From Candidatus Absconditabacterales bacterium (lineage in GTDB: Bacteria > Patescibacteria > JAEDAM01 > Absconditabacterales > Absconditicoccaceae): a DNA stretch of 15,137 bases. The stretch is taken from positions 1 through 15,137 of the forward strand of contig CALLUT010000176.1 of the NCBI GenBank assembly GCA_938010495.1. Reading direction: 5' to 3'. A program made the translations under genes and the position numbers. Below are positions 1-7,373 of the stretch, piece after piece. Below the pieces are notes generated by a model. It was not told the origin of the DNA, searched no databases, and was given only the letters and a program-made list of their open reading frames with translations. Positions within the stretch are counted from its first letter, which is position 1, and the number at the start of each line of letters is the position of its first letter.

Positions 1-91
1 GTTTTCTTTTTAATAAAAAGAAAAACATATCTCGTCCAATTCGAACGAATATCAGTCAGGCGATTCATATAATTACTCGTGTATATCGCAT
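1..91 (-). CDS. N-terminus of a putative membrane protein (partial)
   Basis: The reading frame starts at ATG 91-89 on the minus strand and runs off the left edge, giving about 30 codons. With UGA as Gly it begins MRYTRVIIGIAGLIFVRIG and continues with a hydrophobic stretch and a basic KRK patch. That pattern fits an N-terminal membrane segment or signal anchor. Two in-frame UGA codons would end it under the standard code. No Shine-Dalgarno sequence precedes the ATG, but a -10-like TATACA lies 8 bases upstream. The family cannot be named from 30 residues. Confidence 0.5.
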
Positions 92-99
92 AATTAAAT

Positions 100-128
100 T
101 GTATAGGTTTTAGCTAGATATGCAAAAA
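100..128 (-). promoter_or_regulatory. Putative promoter of the left-edge gene
   Basis: The minus strand has TATACA at 105-100, with a poor -35 (TTTTTG, 128-123) 17 bases upstream. The -10 ends 8 bases before the ATG, so transcription would start at or next to the start codon. Only the -10 is convincing. Confidence 0.35.
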
Positions 129-278
129 GTCACCCCATGAATCTACTGATTATGTCAAAAAAGTCTATTCTTGATAGCTTTTAGTTAGCAGTTATCTTAT
201 TTTAAATACACTTAAATACATTATTCAAATAATGTCAATAATCAATTTTGACAAATAAGTCACTATGAATGATTTTTT
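129..278. other. AT-rich intergenic region
   Basis: This stretch separates the divergent left-edge gene and the structured RNA. It is very AT-rich, has no open frame of useful length on either strand, and contains scattered TTGACA-like hexamers (for example 248-253) without a well-spaced -10. I see no gene in it. Confidence 0.5.
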
Positions 279-307
279 TTGCAAATAAATCAATTTGTGC
301 GTACACT
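279..307 (+). promoter_or_regulatory. Putative promoter of the structured RNA
   Basis: TTGCAA (279-284) and TACACT (302-307) are separated by 17 bases, a good sigma70-type arrangement. The expected transcription start is near 314, about 15 bases before the base composition shifts to the more GC-rich structured segment. Confidence 0.5.
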
Positions 308-313
308 AATACT

Positions 314-557
314 ATCATCAAGAACTCAAAGGAAGGTTCCCGCCACCCAAGGGTAATAGATGGTAACGGTATTTCCGTTCAGACAGTCCAACCCGATTGT
401 CGAACATTTAATTCCGGAGAACGGCACTTCTTTGTACTTCCGAACTCTTAGTCTGGTGATAGCGTAAGCATCAGGGTAAGAACTCGGCAATACGATAAAT
501 TGCCAGCTGTTCTCCGGCTGGCACCATATTGGTATTCCAATATGGTGTTTCTTTTTT
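314..557 (+). ncRNA. Structured non-coding RNA, family not recognised
   Basis: From about 325 to 547 the sequence is much richer in GC than its surroundings and is full of complementary segments. Visible pairings are AACGG 365-369 with CCGTT 375-379; GTTC-A-GACA 377-385 with TGTC-GAAC 398-405; CCGA/CTTA/CTGGTG 440-458 with CATCAG/TAAG/TCGG 469-487; GGCAAT 486-491 with ATTGCC 499-504; and CCAGC 503-507 with GCTGG 517-521. The loop of the last hairpin (GTTCTCCGG, 509-517) is a perfect 9-base complement of CCGGAGAAC at 414-422, which implies a pseudoknot or kissing interaction. Some of these helices are mutually exclusive. A strong terminator closes the unit, and the next gene has its own promoter, so this is more likely a free RNA than a riboswitch. 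It lacks the hallmarks of tmRNA (no tRNA-like ends), RNase P RNA and SRP RNA. An orphan omega-RNA/HEARO-like or other regulatory RNA is possible but unproven. Confidence 0.65.
522..557 (+). terminator. Intrinsic terminator of the structured RNA
   Basis: A perfect 11-bp stem (522-532 with 537-547, loop TATT) is followed by TTTCTTTTTT. This is a strong Rho-independent terminator on the plus strand. Confidence 0.9.
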
Positions 558-584
558 GTCAAAAAAGTATGAAATGATTATACT
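556..584 (+). promoter_or_regulatory. Promoter of the 594-1271 gene
   Basis: TTGTCA (556-561) and TATACT (579-584) are separated by exactly 17 bases. The -35 shares bases with the T-run of the preceding terminator. The -10 ends 9 bases before the ATG, so the mRNA is probably leaderless or nearly so. Confidence 0.65.
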
Positions 585-593
585 ATATAAACA

Positions 594-1271
594 ATGAAAT
601 TTAAAAACAATCCGTGAGAAATCAAAGAAATATTAGAATTAATAAACTATGCTGCAAAACCAAATAGTAGCATAGAACTTTCTAAGATTCATAAAATTGA
701 ACTCATGAACCTGGCAACATGATATGAACAAAATAATATTAAGTGAATTGAATACTATACTACGCAACCTCAACTAAAAGAAATTCTCAATAATCGGAGA
801 ACATTTTCATCTCAATGTAAAAAACAAGCATGGTTTGAAAATTATGAAGTTAGTAATCAAGATCGAGATGATTACGTAAGTATCAAAGCTGAGATAAGTG
901 AAAGTAAAAATAATAAAAAAAGTCTTTTCTTAGAAGATAAAAAAGATCATACTATTACAAAAATATTTGATGATATAAATAGCTTAGTCAACTATTTAGA
1001 TTTTTTATGAATACGTCCAGAAGTCTTTGCTCATAAATTACCTAAAAGTGATGGTATCTTCAAGCTAAAATTAGTCTATATGGTAAATGAAAATAATAAA
1101 GATTGTATTATTTTAGATTTACAACATCCAGAAAAAACGTTATATGAAATTAAAACCTTTAGAGAAAATAAGAATATGATAAAATTTATCAAAAAGATTG
1201 GCCCACTATGATGGTCACTCCCTGAAATAACTTCTCTTCATCCAATACCTATCAAATCTCCCACATCATAA
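594..1271 (+). CDS. Hypothetical protein, 225 aa
   Basis: Read with UGA as Gly, this is one frame from ATG 594 to TAA 1269-1271. Five in-frame UGA codons interrupt it under the standard code. The product is charged and Asn/Lys-rich, with no signal peptide or membrane segment visible, so it is probably cytoplasmic. It starts MKFKNNPGEIKEILELIN and has a short region near residues 140-180 (LGIRPEVFAHKLPKSDG, then alternating hydrophobic residues). I recognise no family. The start follows a good promoter by 9 bases and lacks a Shine-Dalgarno sequence. The 3' end overlaps the convergent methyltransferase gene by 23 bases. Its C-terminal pattern (F.E...MIKF.K, later G.SL) recalls that of the plus-strand gene at 1780, hinting weakly at a distant relationship. 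Confidence 0.75.
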
Positions 1272-1695
1272 TGGCTGCGGCTTGTCAGACATTAAGAGAT
1301 TCTTTGAGTCATTGCATAGGTATATGGTAAATTGTATCAACATATGATAATGTTTCATCTAATACTCAAGTTTTTTCATTTCACATAATAAGAGCGATAG
1401 GAGTAGATTGCTTAGAATAAGTATTAATAGAAGTGCTTTTTATTGTTTCTTCCGAAGCAATAAGATAATATCATTCATCTTTTAACCGTTTAAGACATTC
1501 GTTTGTATTTCGAAATTGATTTATAATTACTTTTTCTTCTGCTCATAAAGATGTTTTAGATACCTGTTCTTTTTCTTGAGGATCTGGGGTATATCAAGAA
1601 AGTACTACATCCCATCAGAGAGCATCTGCAGTACGTATTATATTTCAAGTATTGTAAGCTGAACGTATGTTTTCTAAGACAACTATATTTTTCAT
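1249..1695 (-). CDS. TrmH/SpoU-family RNA 2'-O-methyltransferase, 148 aa
   Basis: This SPOUT enzyme should transfer a methyl group from S-adenosylmethionine to a ribose 2'-OH in tRNA or rRNA. All three family motifs are present: motif 1 ENIRSAYNTGNIIRTADALG at 8-27 (catalytic Asn/Arg region), motif 2 ALIMGNEKTG around 101-110, and motif 3 IPMQGLKESLNVGQAAA at 125-141, which forms the SAM-binding trefoil knot. Several conserved glycines in these motifs are UGA codons, which is strong support for recoding. The length matches a catalytic domain without the N-terminal substrate-binding domain of larger rRNA enzymes, as in TrmL-like proteins. The exact substrate cannot be assigned. The start is the only ATG after the promoter, and no Shine-Dalgarno sequence is seen. 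The 3' end overlaps the convergent hypothetical gene. Confidence 0.9.
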
Positions 1696-1712
1696 AAATA
1701 CAGTATATTGTC

Positions 1713-1743
1713 TTGAAATTCTATTACAAGAATATATTATAAT
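1713..1743 (+). promoter_or_regulatory. Putative promoter of the 1780-2433 gene
   Basis: TATAAT at 1738-1743 has TTGAAA (1713-1718) 19 bases upstream, slightly long spacing. It overlaps the -10 region of the divergent methyltransferase promoter, so the two may interfere. Confidence 0.35.
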
Positions 1744-1763
1744 ATAATATAAATTTTTGTCAA
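1736..1763 (-). promoter_or_regulatory. Promoter of the TrmH-family gene
   Basis: On the minus strand, consensus TTGACA (1763-1758), a 16-base spacer and consensus TATAAT (1741-1736) form the best sigma70-like promoter in the window. The -10 lies about 40 bases before the ATG. Confidence 0.7.
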
Positions 1764-1779
1764 ACGCATAAAATATATT

Positions 1780-2433
1780 ATGAAATTCGAAGACTTAGAA
1801 GCATGTGACGCAAGACAATTCATAGAACTCAATAAAGCTCCTGGGCTAATTAATAGACTAGAAAAAGGTACAGTAAATTTACTCAAATCATTTGCTGATG
1901 ATCCTTTTAATAAAATAGTAAGTTCATTGCTCCAAGATAGATTCCAAGAACTACAAATATTTAATAATATGATAAGAGAAAGAAAAAAATTCTATCCAGA
2001 TTTTAAATATTATCCAGTACACGCTATTAAAGTAACAAAAGATGATCTTGATACTCATTTTACAATTCCTTCAATATTAAAAAACTACACAGATACGATA
2101 TGAATACCATTATATATTAGAAATGAAGTTAATAGAAATTCTAGGTATATAACGCAAAGTGATCCAAAAAAATTTTATACATTCATGGAAAATACCTGAT
2201 GACTTGATGAAAAAACTATAAATACAATCCATCAGACTTATCTAGAAGATGAAAGTAAAATAGCTACTTGAGAAATGTATATCTATGACGAAAATACAAT
2301 AAAAATTAAAATTGTCCAAACCCCTAATACGTATATTTGTGAAAGAAAATTCTTAGAAACTGAAAAAATGATCAAATTTGCAAAGTCATTTTTTGTAAAA
2401 TGATTATCCTTACAAGATGCAATTATCATGTAA
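1780..2433 (+). CDS. Hypothetical protein, 217 aa
   Basis: This is one frame from ATG 1780 to TAA 2431-2433 with UGA as Gly; the first in-frame UGA is at 2101. The protein is soluble in appearance and begins MKFEDLEACDARQFIELNKA, with a mostly helical first 70 residues and a more beta-like middle (GIPLYIRNEVNRNSRYI). I recognise no domain. The C-terminal part carries ERKFLETEKMIKFAKSFF and GLSLQDA, loosely like the end of the 594-1271 product. No Shine-Dalgarno sequence precedes the ATG. Its last 11 bases overlap the 3' end of the convergent folC gene. Confidence 0.75.
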
Positions 2434-3577
2434 AACTTAAGACATCACTCACTAAATACAACGATCCATATACTAATACTAATCATCTCCCTTCACCTTG
2501 TTTCAAGACAGATTCAATAGACGATTTTTCTTTCATTTCAAATGAAATTTTAGAAAGGTATTCTGCTGGTTTTACTGCTCTTTCTCTAAAATAACTTGGA
2601 GCTACGCAGTAATTTTCATCCCCTTCAATCAAATAAGGCACTATCTTATCAAATTCATCATCATATTTTGATGTTCAAAAAATTGTAATCAATGAATCGT
2701 ATTGATCACGAATGGATGCAATATATTTTCCCAATGCAACAATTCATTCTTTGTTATGTGCTCAATCAATAAGAATGGTATCTGTAATAAACTGTAATCT
2801 TCAAGGGTGTGAAACATCCATCAATCATTGTTTCACTTTCTTCACGTCATATCCTTTATCTACTAAAGCTTGATACGCCAATGAAGCATTCATAGATTGG
2901 TGATCTCATAGCATATTTGTTTGTACTCATTGTTTTATAATAGTAAGTTTTGCTTTTTTACAACGAGCACCTCGATGCATCAGTAAATTGTTTACTGGTG
3001 TATAACATGGAACTCCTGCTTTCATAATTCACATTTTATTTCGTTGAATTTGAGAAAGTCTCTTCCCCAACAAACGACTATGATCAAATCAAATTGAAGT
3101 AATAAAAGTTGCCAATGGCTGTTTCCACAGATTTGTAGTATCCAATTTTCATCATAACCCTACTTCATACACTACACAGTCAACTTTCTTATCTACAAAA
3201 TACCATAGAGAAATTAAAGTCATTAACGCAAAATACGATAATGGCAGTCCATATTCTTGTGTTTTTTTATGAATCATTTCTGCGTATGCTAAAACGTCTT
3301 CATCGCTAATATATTCTCAACTAATTTGGATTCTTTCATTGAGTTTGATGACATGTGGAGAAACAAAAAGACCAACTTTTTCTCAAAACTGTTTCCGCAA
3401 TACTTGAGAAATCATAGCGCTTGTACTCCCCTTTCAATTTGTTCAAGCAACATGGTAAACTTTTAATGCCTTATGAGGATTTCCTTGAGAACGTAAAAAC
3501 TTCTTCACGTCTTGTAACGTTGTATATGATCAGGGAACACAATAAGAAAATAATTTTTGTTGAATATTATGAGTCAT
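2423..3577 (-). CDS. folC: Folylpolyglutamate synthase / dihydrofolate synthase (Mur ligase family), 384 aa
   Basis: FolC is a cytoplasmic ATP-dependent ligase that adds glutamate to folates and, in bifunctional forms, joins dihydropteroate to glutamate. Family landmarks appear in order: NPHKALKVYHVAGTNGKGST at 33-52 with the P-loop, SPHVIKLNERIQI at 73-85, YEVGLGGKLDTTN at 137-149, GFDHSRLLG at 163-171, KAGVP at 186-190, GDHQSMNASLA at 224-234, HPGRLQFI at 257-264, IDGAHN at 270-275, and the C-terminal LVYGSLYLVSDVL. Two P-loop glycines are UGA. The start ATG 3577-3575 lies inside the end of the upstream HD gene (11-base overlap), so the two are probably translationally coupled. The length is slightly short for FolC (usually about 400-440 aa). 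No other folate gene is in the window. Confidence 0.92.
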
Positions 3578-4151
3578 GCATATGGGAAAGTTCATCAAAA
3601 TATCGTTCGTTTGGGAAGCTATCTTTCATTTTTTCTATGAGCAATGGTCCAGATTTTGTTTTCATTTTATCGACATATGTTTTACTATCTGTTGCAAATC
3701 GTTTCTTAGCAATATTATTTCATTGCCACATTAGATTTCGTTCAATATAGAGTTGAGCAACTAGATCTGCATCTTTTGCTATCGTTGCATGAAACGAGTC
3801 TCTTTTTTCATATTCTTTCATGAGGTCATGAAGTCATGGCATATATCATACTTGATCTTTTATCGCTTGTCATTCATCACAGTCATTATAAACTTTAGCG
3901 ATTGAATCATGATCTCATGTTCTTGCTTCTGCCATATCATGAAATACAGCCATTGCGCAACATTTGTGCGCATCTTCATCAGTTCATCATTCCATTTTGC
4001 ATAATAAATATGCAATAACTGAAACATGATGACTGTGAGAAGCAATGGTATCATACGATGTTCACAAACTTCTAATTTGAGCTCTAGGCATAATCATTAA
4101 ACTAGCAGCTTCTTGTATCACATAGAGTTTTTTTTTGATTAAGTCTTTCAT
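3567..4151 (-). CDS. HD-domain hydrolase, YfbR/HD_3-like, 194 aa
   Basis: This is a small metal-dependent phosphohydrolase of the HD_3 type, related to YfbR 5'-deoxynucleotidase. Visible metal ligands and motifs are ASHSHHV at 37-43, VFHDMAEARTGD at 69-80 (the signature HD plus EARTGD) and KDADLVAQ at 126-133. Family members typically dephosphorylate deoxynucleoside monophosphates, but this protein's substrate is not shown by the sequence. The start is the only in-frame ATG after a stop codon and leaves a 21-base gap to the upstream HD gene; the end overlaps folC. Many motif glycines are UGA. It is soluble, with no membrane segment. Confidence 0.88.
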
Positions 4152-4172
4152 GGTACTTCATACAAGATAAAA

Positions 4173-4835
4173 CTATTTTTCTCAATTTCGTTCTGCATAG
4201 AATTGCTCAAGGTAGTGTTCCATAAATTCATGACGTTGTTGTGCTAGATTTTTTCAAGCAACTGTATTCATAGTATCTTTTAATAAAAAAAGTTTTTCAT
4301 AAAAATGATTCACTGCAGTCCCCTTTCATTCTTTTACTATAGCTTTATATTCCTCTGCTGTTTCAAATTCAATTAATGGGACAGAAGGATTATGCATCTC
4401 CATTCACTTTGATCAATTGAAAGCAAAGAGTCTTGCGATACCTACTGCTCATAAAGCATCTATTCTATCAGAATCTTGAACAACTTTAACTTCTATATCA
4501 TCTGATTTATGGGGATTGTTTCATCATCTCCATCAAACAGATTTTATTTGATGTACAAGTTTATCTACTTCTATTTCTGTAAATCATTCTCATTGTAAAA
4601 ATGATCTTACATCTTTTTCCATGTCTTCTTCTTTATCTCACATTTTATAATCAATCGCTTCATGCAACAATGCTATCATTTCAACCATAAATAGATTTGC
4701 TGATTCTTTTTCTCAAAGATGTTTTGCGACACTACAAACACGATCAATATGAAACATATCATGTCATGAAGAATCTCATCATAATTGATTATCTACGTAT
4801 AATTTTGTGTTTTCTATGATCAAAGATTGATTCAT
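4173..4835 (-). CDS. HD-superfamily phosphohydrolase (YedJ/COG1418-like), 220 aa
   Basis: The protein matches the YedJ-like HD family over its whole length: SSGHDMFHIDRV at 22-32, ALLHEAIDYKM at 55-65, VVQDSDRIDALGAVGIAR at 118-135, and the C-terminal HFYEKLFLLKDTMN and RHEFMEHYLEQFYAE segments. These enzymes are putative metal-dependent phosphohydrolases of uncertain substrate. The central metal-binding pair is His-Glu (58-59) where I expect His-Asp, so metal binding may be altered. The start ATG 4835-4833 is 3 bases after the stop of the transporter gene. An alternative frame in the 3' region (4139 upward) was checked and is non-coding. It belongs to the alaS-folC operon. Confidence 0.88.
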
Positions 4836-4838
4836 TTT

Positions 4839-5705
4839 TTATCCAATTATTCATGATAAAATTATTAATCAAACAATTATTGCTACTATACTCATCCGTT
4901 CCTTAATTCAAAGTTTTTCTTTATATACAAGGACTCAATATAAACTTGTAACTAAGGTAGAACAAGCGAATACTGCAGTTATAATTGATACTGGAGCAAC
5001 AGTATATCCATAATTTATTGCTATACCTCATATGTTTCCAAGCACTCAAAAAGCAATTGCTAATCGGATAAATTTTGTAGATTTTCATTGTAATCATAAT
5101 TTTTGTTTCAAGAAAAAACTATGAATTATACTTCAAATCCATACTCAAAATTCTACAAATAATGCTGTAATTACAGGTCATGTTGCATCTGTACTAATTT
5201 TAAACATAAAAAACACAACTCATCGTCAAAATACTGCAATAAGAATATATATAAGTGCTTTTGTAGAAATTCATTTTCATGAATTAGTAATATCTAATCA
5301 CAATAACATTCATCATCAAATAATAAGTACTATTGAAAGAGTTTGTAAAGTAGTCACAGACTCTCAAAGTAATAATATTCATAAAAGTATCGTAACAACT
5401 TTGGAAGCATTCGACATTGGTCAAAGAATTCATACATCTCAGTACTGAAGACTTTTAAGAAAACTCACAAGTGGAATATATCATACCAATCACAACAACA
5501 TAATTTTCAAACATTGCGTTAATGTATATTGCTCTCATGGAAGGAGAAAAAGACAAGCAATAATCAAAGGAATTCAAAATAGATTCCTCAAAAAAACACT
5601 ATTTGCAGATCATACTTCACGAGATATAGTCTTTCCAATCGCTGATGACAAACCAAATCAGATCATTCATATCAACCCATACACTACTCACATTTCAATT
5701 CCCAT
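4839..5705 (-). CDS. EamA/DMT-superfamily transporter, 288 aa
   Basis: This is a hydrophobic integral membrane protein with about ten predicted helices arranged as two EamA repeats. The first repeat ends with SLQYGDVGILGPMSN followed by LLLGESVTTLQ; the second ends with APVSIITAVFACSTLVTSLY followed by LVYKEKLGIKERM. Both patterns (helix, LxxGE or YKE, then a final helix) are typical of drug/metabolite transporters. Glycines within the helices are frequently UGA. The substrate is unknown; metabolite or amino-acid export is typical of the family. The start ATG 5705-5703 is the first after an in-frame TAG and lies 3 bases after the alaS stop. A GAGGAG sequence is present but about 30 bases away, too far to serve as a normal ribosome binding site. 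Confidence 0.85.
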
Positions 5706-5708
5706 ATA

Positions 5709-7301
5709 CTATTTCACCATATGAATAAACACTCCTCAATATTTTATAACGTCTGTTACTTGGACTGTAGATCAATCATCCATTTCTATGGTTCATTTAT
5801 CTCATTTTTGTCATCAAGATTCTGCATAAAATGAAGTTCTGTCTGTAATTAACATTCTTTGTTCTCCAACGACTATATCTTTTAATAATTTCACATTATC
5901 TACTTCAAGGTCTGTATATCACACAAAATCTGTTTGAGGAATACCATCAATAACTGATGCTCGATCAGTTCCTTTTGCAAACTTTTGTTGTGATCATGAA
6001 CGAGAACGCTCTTGTGCTTCTTTCATTGCTTTTTCAAATCCATCTTTATCAACAGATCATCATGCTTTTACAACAATCTCTTCAGTAAGTTCTACAGGAA
6101 AACCATAGGTATCGTATAATTTAAATACAGAATCTCCATCTAGTACCCAATCACCAGACTTTCATGCTATCATTTCTTGCACCATTTTTTCTCAAGAAGA
6201 AATAGTTTTGGCAAATTGCTTACATTCATCAAGTATTGTTTTTATCGTTTGATCTGTGAACTCTCAACTATAGAGAATATTGAGAATATTTTTCACTTGG
6301 TTAATGAAATTTTCAAATGCTTCCATTGTTGAAAAATGTAATGTCCATTGGAAGTACATTCTTCTTATAATTCTTCTTAAGACATATCCTCTTCATTCAT
6401 TTGAAGGAATAAGTCATCATTGAACAAGTTTTGCCGCTGTTCTTGCATGGTCTGCTATAATTCTTTTTGATTCCACTGGCGAATCTCAAGCCAGAAGATC
6501 CATGATTGGTTTAAAAATATCTGTATCATAGACACTCGCTTCTTTTAGTGGTTTTGTAATTGCTCATGAAGCATGTTGTAATACCATACAAATACGTTCA
6601 AATCACATTCATGTGTCTACGTTTGGTGCTGGAAGGTCGCTGTAAAAGCCCTTTTCATCTAGGTAATATGCCATAAAAACGTTATTCCATATCTCCATCC
6701 AGTTATCTTCATCATTTCATGTGTGATTTCCTTCTGGTGGAAATTCTCATTCTCCAACTCGGTAAAATATTTCTGTATCTGGACCACATGGTCACGTAGC
6801 TCATGCAGGTCATCGTCGATTTTCTTTTTTGTTAAGATATGCTATTTTATCATTTGGTACTCATTGCTCTCTTCGGAGTTGTGCAGACTCTTCATCTCTT
6901 GGTGAGTTCTCATCTCATTCAAAAACAGTTACACATAATTTCTTTGAGTCTAATTTAAGATATTGAGTAAGAAACTCCCAACTCCAAGCAATTGATTCTT
7001 TCTTGAAATAATCACCTAAAGACCAATTTCACATCATTTCGAAATATGTAAGATGTGATCTATCTCATACATCATCTATATCAACTGTTCTTACACATCA
7101 TTGAATATTGTATACTCTTTTTGATCCAGTTGGATGTTCTTTACCCATAAGATATGGCACAAGTGGTTGCATACCAGCGGTATTGAACATAGTAGTTGGA
7201 TCGTCAGCATTATTTACAATAAGTGAGGCTGGATCAGATCGAGCATGTTCTTGAGATTCTCGGAACTGAGTCCATAATTTTCTTACATCAGTTGATTTCA
7301 T
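5709..7301 (-). CDS. alaS: Alanyl-tRNA synthetase, short form lacking the editing and C-Ala domains, 530 aa
   Basis: AlaRS charges tRNA-Ala in the cytoplasm. The class II catalytic core is complete: [58 protein letters not shown], the [10 protein letters not shown] segment and APNVDTGMGFERI. The tRNA-recognition region follows, including [40 protein letters not shown] and TSFYAESGGQKGDKGTI. The protein then stops at [11 protein letters not shown] (TAG 5711-5709). The family usually has about 850-900 residues, with an editing domain (zinc-binding HxxxH and a Cys-His pair) and a C-terminal C-Ala domain; both are absent, and the downstream DNA encodes the transporter. The start MKSTDV matches the usual N-terminus. 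A longer start at 7334 is unlikely because the promoter would begin transcription near 7331. Confidence 0.93.
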
Positions 7302-7337
7302 ATTTTTTGGTGCAAAACAAAAATTGTGTAACACCTT

Positions 7338-7365
7338 TATATAGTTGTTTTTAAGTTTTTTGCAA
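7338..7365 (-). promoter_or_regulatory. Promoter of the alaS-folC operon
   Basis: On the minus strand, TTGCAA (7365-7360), a 16-base spacer and TATATA (7343-7338) predict a transcript starting near 7331, about 30 bases before the alaS ATG. The five genes down to folC are spaced by no more than about 21 bases or overlap, so they probably share this promoter. Confidence 0.55.
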
Positions 7366-7373
7366 TTAGTGAT

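Noticed and set aside
2..24. A/T-only inverted repeat (10-bp arms, loop AAT) as a terminator
   Set aside because: It lies inside the frame of the left-edge gene, has almost no GC pairs and is expected by chance in such AT-rich DNA.
400..470. Group I intron-like CCAGACTAAGAG motif on the minus strand
   Set aside because: It resembles only one short conserved segment; the other core elements and flanking exons of a structural RNA are absent.
326..562. A 78-residue minus-strand open frame across the structured RNA
   Set aside because: It reads through the perfect terminator stem and paired helices, has atypical composition for this genome and matches no family; the RNA interpretation explains the base composition better.
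314..593. Riboswitch controlling the 594 gene
   Set aside because: The downstream gene has its own well-spaced promoter starting within the terminator T-run, and I recognise no aptamer class. Not fully excluded.
4139..4220. Alternative minus frame ending at 4139 (MQNEIEKNSFILYEV)
   Set aside because: The adjacent frame carries the conserved C-terminal HD-family segment ending at TAG 4173; the alternative has no conserved context.
7302..7334. Longer alaS start adding MLHNFCFAPKN
   Set aside because: The promoter predicts transcription starting about 7331, inside or after that ATG, and family N-termini align with MKSTDV.
7098..7334. Separate short minus-strand protein
   Set aside because: It is only the first standard-code fragment of alaS, cut at the first UGA; likewise for other fragments of the long genes.
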